The notes under the pieces are model-generated. The model was given only the letters and a program-made list of their open reading frames with translations. It searched no databases and was not told the DNA's origin. Shown piece after piece: positions 60,415-64,000 of a DNA stretch of 64,000 bases. Made by a program: the position numbers and the translations under genes. Position 1 is the first letter of the stretch; each line of letters begins with the position of its first letter. The stretch lies in contig JADHOC010000018.1 of NCBI GenBank assembly GCA_016779205.1, positions 46,292 to 110,291 on the forward strand, read 5' to 3'. Source of the stretch: Planctomycetota bacterium. Lineage in GTDB: Bacteria; Planctomycetota; UBA1135; GCA-002686595.

Positions 60415-62070
60415 CTAGCCGCCCACCCGGCGGTAACGACCTCCGCTCTGTTCGGCGAGCGCCCGGAGCGTGCCATCCCCCTCGGCTCCGATGAGCACCG
60501 AGTGGAAGCGGATGGGATACAGAGGCAGGACCCGGTCGAGGAACGGCTTCACCCAGGCGCTCCCCTCGTCCGTCGCGCCGTCGCAGAGCACGATCACCGT
60601 GTCTGCCTCGAGGGCGTCGAGGTCGGGCTGACCGGCGGTGTCCAGGAGGAGGGCTCGCTCGATCGCGAGCCGCGGGTTCGTACCGCCTCCAGGCGTTCGA
60701 GCGAGCAGGGACTCCCGCGCCCGGGCCAGGTTCTCGGCTGACGCCTCAACGAGGCTCACGCTGGAGACCAGCGGGGCCTGATTGAAGAGGATGACGTTGA
60801 AGCGCGTGTCCTTTGGAGCCGCCTGAAGGAACCGGACGAGCTGGTCGACCGCCTCTTCGAAACGTGTGGTCTGGGTGGTCCCCCACCGGTTGGACATGCT
60901 GCCCGAGATGTCGATGACGAACGTGACCCGGTCGGAATCGGGCCTCAGCCCGAAGAAGCTGGCGCTGCTGCCCGGCTCCTCCTCCCGAGCCCTTCGCCTC
61001 GCCTCGAACTCCGGGCTCCCCGGCCGGAGCTCGCGGCCGAGGCGAACGTCCACCCACCAGTCGATCCAGGGCCCGGGCTCGGGGCCGAAGCGCTTGCCGC
61101 TGAGCTCCTGCAGCGCCCGGGACAGGTCAGATCGGGTCCGGACGAGGCCAGCGTATCGCTTCTCCCCTCGAGCTCTCCGGTCCCAGATCACCAGGGCGTC
61201 AAGCAGGACACCGACGCGCCCCTCCAGCGGGAGCGCCCCGAGGAGCCGTATGGCCCTGGCGGGTTGCCGCCAATCGGCCTGGATCACCATCGTCCGCAGG
61301 CGTGCCTCGAGGGCGTCTGCGGCCTGGGGCCCGAGCGGCGCCTGGCAGCCCTCGATCCGGCGCAGCAGGAGCGTCATGGGGTGCCGCGCTCCTCCTGGCT
61401 TCATCCCTCGAGAGAGTTGCTGGACGAGGCACCGGTCCACTGCCTCGTCCGCGCCGAATCGGCGGCACCAATCGGCGAGGGCGTCGAGGGCCTGCGCCTG
61501 GAGAGGGTCGCGCCCCCTCCTGGCCACGGTCAGCAGCGCCGTCTTGAGGCCCGGCGCGGGCCGGGCTAGCGCCAGCGAGAGGGCAAGCTCTCGCTCGACC
61601 ACATCAGGGGCAGGGCCGCTGCCGTCGGGTCCGGAGACCAGGACATCCGCGAGCAGCCACCCCTTGAAGGCTCGGGCCCCGGCCCCGCGCTGGAGGTCGT
61701 CGAGGACCGCTCGCCCTGCAGCAGCGAGTCGTGGGCAAGGCCCATCCCCGAGCTTCCGGCGGCCGTCGTCGAATGTGGCGCAGAGCAGGGCCAGTCTCCA
61801 GAGCTGCGGGTCCTCCGCGGCGGCCCCACGTCGCGCGTCGATACCCTCGAGGCCCTCGGCGAACCGATCCACGAATCGTTGACCGGGTGCGGCCCACCCC
61901 GGGCCAGGGTCCCTCCAGGCCAGAGCCTGGTCGAGCAGCGGCCCCACCGAATCCTGGACGGCGGCAGGGACGATTCCCACGAGGCCTGCGCACGCCACCA
62001 GGGACCAGATCCACCGACATGGTCGGCCCCACGGCGACCTCAACGCGCTGGGAGGGGTGAAGGGAGTCAT
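60415..62070 (-). CDS. Exported VWA-domain protein
   Basis: A 551-residue protein with an N-terminal signal-like hydrophobic region (WIWSLVACAGLVGIV), a long helical middle, and a C-terminal von Willebrand factor A domain with MIDAS motif DISGSMS in VTFVIDISGSMSNRWG, then a GGGTNPRLAIERAL loop and VIVLCDGATDEG. The MIDAS suggests metal-dependent protein binding. No partner gene such as a MoxR ATPase is adjacent. It is transcribed away from the rRNA end region, converging on the rhomboid gene. Confidence 0.85.
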   Translation of the reverse strand: MTPFTPPSALRSPWGRPCRWIWSLVACAGLVGIVPAAVQDSVGPLLDQALAWRDPGPGWAAPGQRFVDRFAEGLEGIDARRGAAAEDPQLWRLALLCATFDDGRRKLGDGPCPRLAAAGRAVLDDLQRGAGARAFKGWLLADVLVSGPDGSGPAPDVVERELALSLALARPAPGLKTALLTVARRGRDPLQAQALDALADWCRRFGADEAVDRCLVQQLSRGMKPGGARHPMTLLLRRIEGCQAPLGPQAADALEARLRTMVIQADWRQPARAIRLLGALPLEGRVGVLLDALVIWDRRARGEKRYAGLVRTRSDLSRALQELSGKRFGPEPGPWIDWWVDVRLGRELRPGSPEFEARRRAREEEPGSSASFFGLRPDSDRVTFVIDISGSMSNRWGTTQTTRFEEAVDQLVRFLQAAPKDTRFNVILFNQAPLVSSVSLVEASAENLARARESLLARTPGGGTNPRLAIERALLLDTAGQPDLDALEADTVIVLCDGATDEGSAWVKPFLDRVLPLYPIRFHSVLIGAEGDGTLRALAEQSGGRYRRVGG

Positions 62071-62278
62071 CTGGCCAGCGTCCTCGGAGATTGGTGGGAT
62101 GGAACCGCCACGGTCAGGGGCCCGGGAGGCTCAGCGCTCCACCGACCGCGCGCAGGGTCATATCCCAAACCGAGGGGGCGGTCACGAAGCCCACCGGACC
62201 ACATGGCATCGATCAGGACGTGCAGATCGCGCGGCCGCAAAGGCCGCCGACCCACCGAAGCCGTCCGGCACGAGGCGC

Positions 62279-62983
62279 TCAGACGCGGATATGCCGGAAG
62301 AGGAGCAGGTCTGCCCCACGCGTGTACGCCACTCCCGGCAGGTTCGTGGCGTAGGGATCCTCCTGCGCGCCGAGGCCCGGAAAGCGGAACTCGCCGACCC
62401 CGCCATCCTCGAACTCGACGGTGAAGTAGTACGTGGTTCGGCCGGTCCAGCCGGAGATCTCGGTCTCACTCCGGCGGTCCACGATCAGGGCAGCTCGCTT
62501 CAAGAGCGGACGGGCAACCGATGCCTCCTGTCGAGCCTTGCCCTTCGACCGCAGCCATACGGCAAGCCCGAGAAGACCGACGCCGATGAGGATGAGCAGG
62601 ATGGATCCGGGCTCCATGAGCCCAGCCGCGAGGCCTTCGTCGTCCCCGGAGGCGGCAAGGACGGCCCCCACAAGACTCAGGAGCCCGACCGCTGCGGAGG
62701 GCCCACCCCACCAGACCAGTCGAGCGCCGTCATACCAGTCACTGCTCTCGGGCGGGTTCCATTCGATCGCCTCGTCGTAGGTGGCATGCTCCAGCACGCG
62801 CCCGATCCGGCTCGCGTTCACGCTCTCGAGCCGCCGCTTGTCCGCGGCCGACTCCAGAGGGGAAGCGCAGTAGGGACACAGCGAGACCGGGATATCCGGC
62901 AACTTCGACCCGCATTGGGGGCACTCCACCCGACGTCCGGAGGGATAAGAGCTGGAGGATTCGGTGACCGATTCAGTAGCCAT
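62279..62983 (-). CDS. Zinc-ribbon membrane protein with DUF2500-like domain
   Basis: A 234-residue protein from MATESVTES (62983; a TTG at 62998 is an alternative). N-terminal zinc ribbon CPQCG with LCPYCASPL, then two hydrophobic segments (SAAVGLLSLVGAVLAA and ILLILIGVGLLGLAVWL) and a C-terminal soluble beta-domain with YYFTVEFEDGGVGEFRFPG and DLLLFRHIRV, resembling DUF2500. Probably an inner-membrane protein; function unknown. Lies between the VWA gene and the rRNA terminator on the same strand. Confidence 0.72.
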   Translation of the reverse strand: MATESVTESSSSYPSGRRVECPQCGSKLPDIPVSLCPYCASPLESAADKRRLESVNASRIGRVLEHATYDEAIEWNPPESSDWYDGARLVWWGGPSAAVGLLSLVGAVLAASGDDEGLAAGLMEPGSILLILIGVGLLGLAVWLRSKGKARQEASVARPLLKRAALIVDRRSETEISGWTGRTTYYFTVEFEDGGVGEFRFPGLGAQEDPYATNLPGVAYTRGADLLLFRHIRV

Positions 62984-63220
62984 GGGGACCGTCCGCAAGG
63001 GGGGCCAAAATGTACCCGCACGGGGGACCCGAATCCTCCCGTGAGCGAGCTAAGTCCGGAGAACTGCCCACAAGCAGGCCTTGACCCCGACCGTGTCCCG
63101 AGAGGAAACGACCGAGCAGTCGCAGCCCCAACCCGGGGAGACAAGGGCAGCCACCAGTCCATCGAGCCTGGGTCCCGCCCGTGGAACGAACGACGCGAGC
63201 GTCGCCCCGACGCATGAACC
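62984..63220. other. Gap upstream of the zinc-ribbon gene
   Basis: 237 bases with no recognised gene, between the rRNA terminator and the ATG of the zinc-ribbon gene. It should hold that gene's promoter; no confident -35/-10 pair was identified. Confidence 0.35.
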
Positions 63221-63258
63221 AAAAGAAGCGCGCCCCGCCCCAAGGGGCAGAGCGCGCT
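63221..63258 (-). terminator. rRNA operon terminator
   Basis: Read on the minus strand: outer 7-bp stem AGCGCGC/GCGCGCT (63227-63233, 63252-63258), inner 5-bp GCCCC/GGGGC with loop of 2, then TTCTTTT (complement of 63221-63227). It lies 7 bases past the 5S 3' end. Confidence 0.8.
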
Positions 63259-63265
63259 GAGAGAA

Positions 63266-63373
63266 CCCGGCGATAACCTACTTTCGCGCAAGAGCACTAT
63301 CATCGGCGGTGGCTGCTTGACGACCGTGTTCGGAATGGGAACGGGTATGGCCAGACACCTATAGTCACCGGGA
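63266..63373 (-). rRNA. rrf: 5S ribosomal RNA
   Basis: About 108 nt on the minus strand. Its plus-strand complement contains the diagnostic CCATCGGCG-like and GTGTTCGGAATGGGAACGGG (5S loops B/C region), with terminal helix CCCGG/CCGGG. The ends are approximate within a few bases. Confidence 0.93.
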
Positions 63374-63507
63374 ATATTGGACCCGGAAAGCAGCGCTAGG
63401 CGCCGGCTTCCCAGGTGAAGGGAGGTAGATCGATGAACATGGAGAGTTGTTATTAGCAACTCCCTCTCACGGGGCCGTGACCGAAGTCACGAACACGAGA
63501 GAGAAAG
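63374..63507 (-). other. 23S-5S spacer
   Basis: About 134 bases between the two rRNA genes, AT-richer, with a short inverted repeat (GAGTTG near 63442 with CAACTC near 63456) that may form part of an rRNA processing stem. No tRNA seen. Confidence 0.5.

Positions 63508-64000
<493 letters not shown>

Overview
The window is a high-GC chromosomal segment from a Gram-negative-type bacterium. The best guess is Planctomycetota or a close relative. This is inferred from the adjacent pair of planctomycete-type genes (DUF1587/1592-family cytochrome-like protein plus DUF1552 protein), a lysine-rich histone H1-like protein, a fused SecDF, an Mla/MCE lipid transport operon, many lipoproteins and an MglA/roadblock operon. 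No phage, insertion sequence, plasmid function or CRISPR array was seen. The genes look vertically inherited and share strongly GC-rich third codon positions.

Layout. 1-7.5 kb: homoserine kinase, a BtpA-family protein, tRNA-Thr(CGT), a secreted HEAT-repeat protein, anmK and an NtrC-type regulator. 7.6-17 kb: a LysM protein, a large membrane protein, a lipoprotein-pyrG-DUF1844 operon, a glutaryl-CoA dehydrogenase-like gene and metG. 17.3-22 kb: an H1-like protein, then a five-gene minus-strand operon with a tail-anchored MglA-family GTPase, three roadblock or roadblock-like proteins and a membrane coiled-coil protein. 22-31 kb: a giant Ig-like lipoprotein, a patatin-ferredoxin fusion and the DUF1552/DUF1592 pair. 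31-38.8 kb: mutS2 without Smr, a PLP sulfur-amino-acid enzyme, an HU/IHF protein, dtd, two lipoproteins and trpS. 39-43.5 kb: a W-P-rich lipoprotein followed by mlaE, mlaF and an MCE protein. 43.6-49.4 kb: ribE, trmD, rplS, secDF and a LysM protein. 49.5-55.8 kb: nadB, hflX and a hybrid histidine kinase on the minus strand. 56-60.3 kb: a basic tail-anchored protein, lexA, yciB, a small gene with an in-frame UGA (selenoprotein candidate) and a rhomboid protease. 60.4-64 kb: a VWA protein, a zinc-ribbon membrane protein, then the end of an rRNA operon (5S and the 3' part of 23S, minus strand).

The observation most worth following up is the gene at 58986-59354. A single in-frame UGA interrupts an otherwise continuous 122-codon frame that ends in a double-CxxC zinc ribbon. 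A hairpin with a G-rich loop lies 20 nt after the UGA, the geometry expected of a bacterial SECIS element. Its N-terminal domain resembles the N-terminal domain of the rhomboid protease encoded next to it. Other notable points are the MglA operon, the patatin fused to a ferredoxin domain with a CxxD-type cluster motif, and two arrays of related 14-bp repeats that each run through the stop codon of a minus-strand gene. All functional calls come from reading motifs by eye; no search was run.
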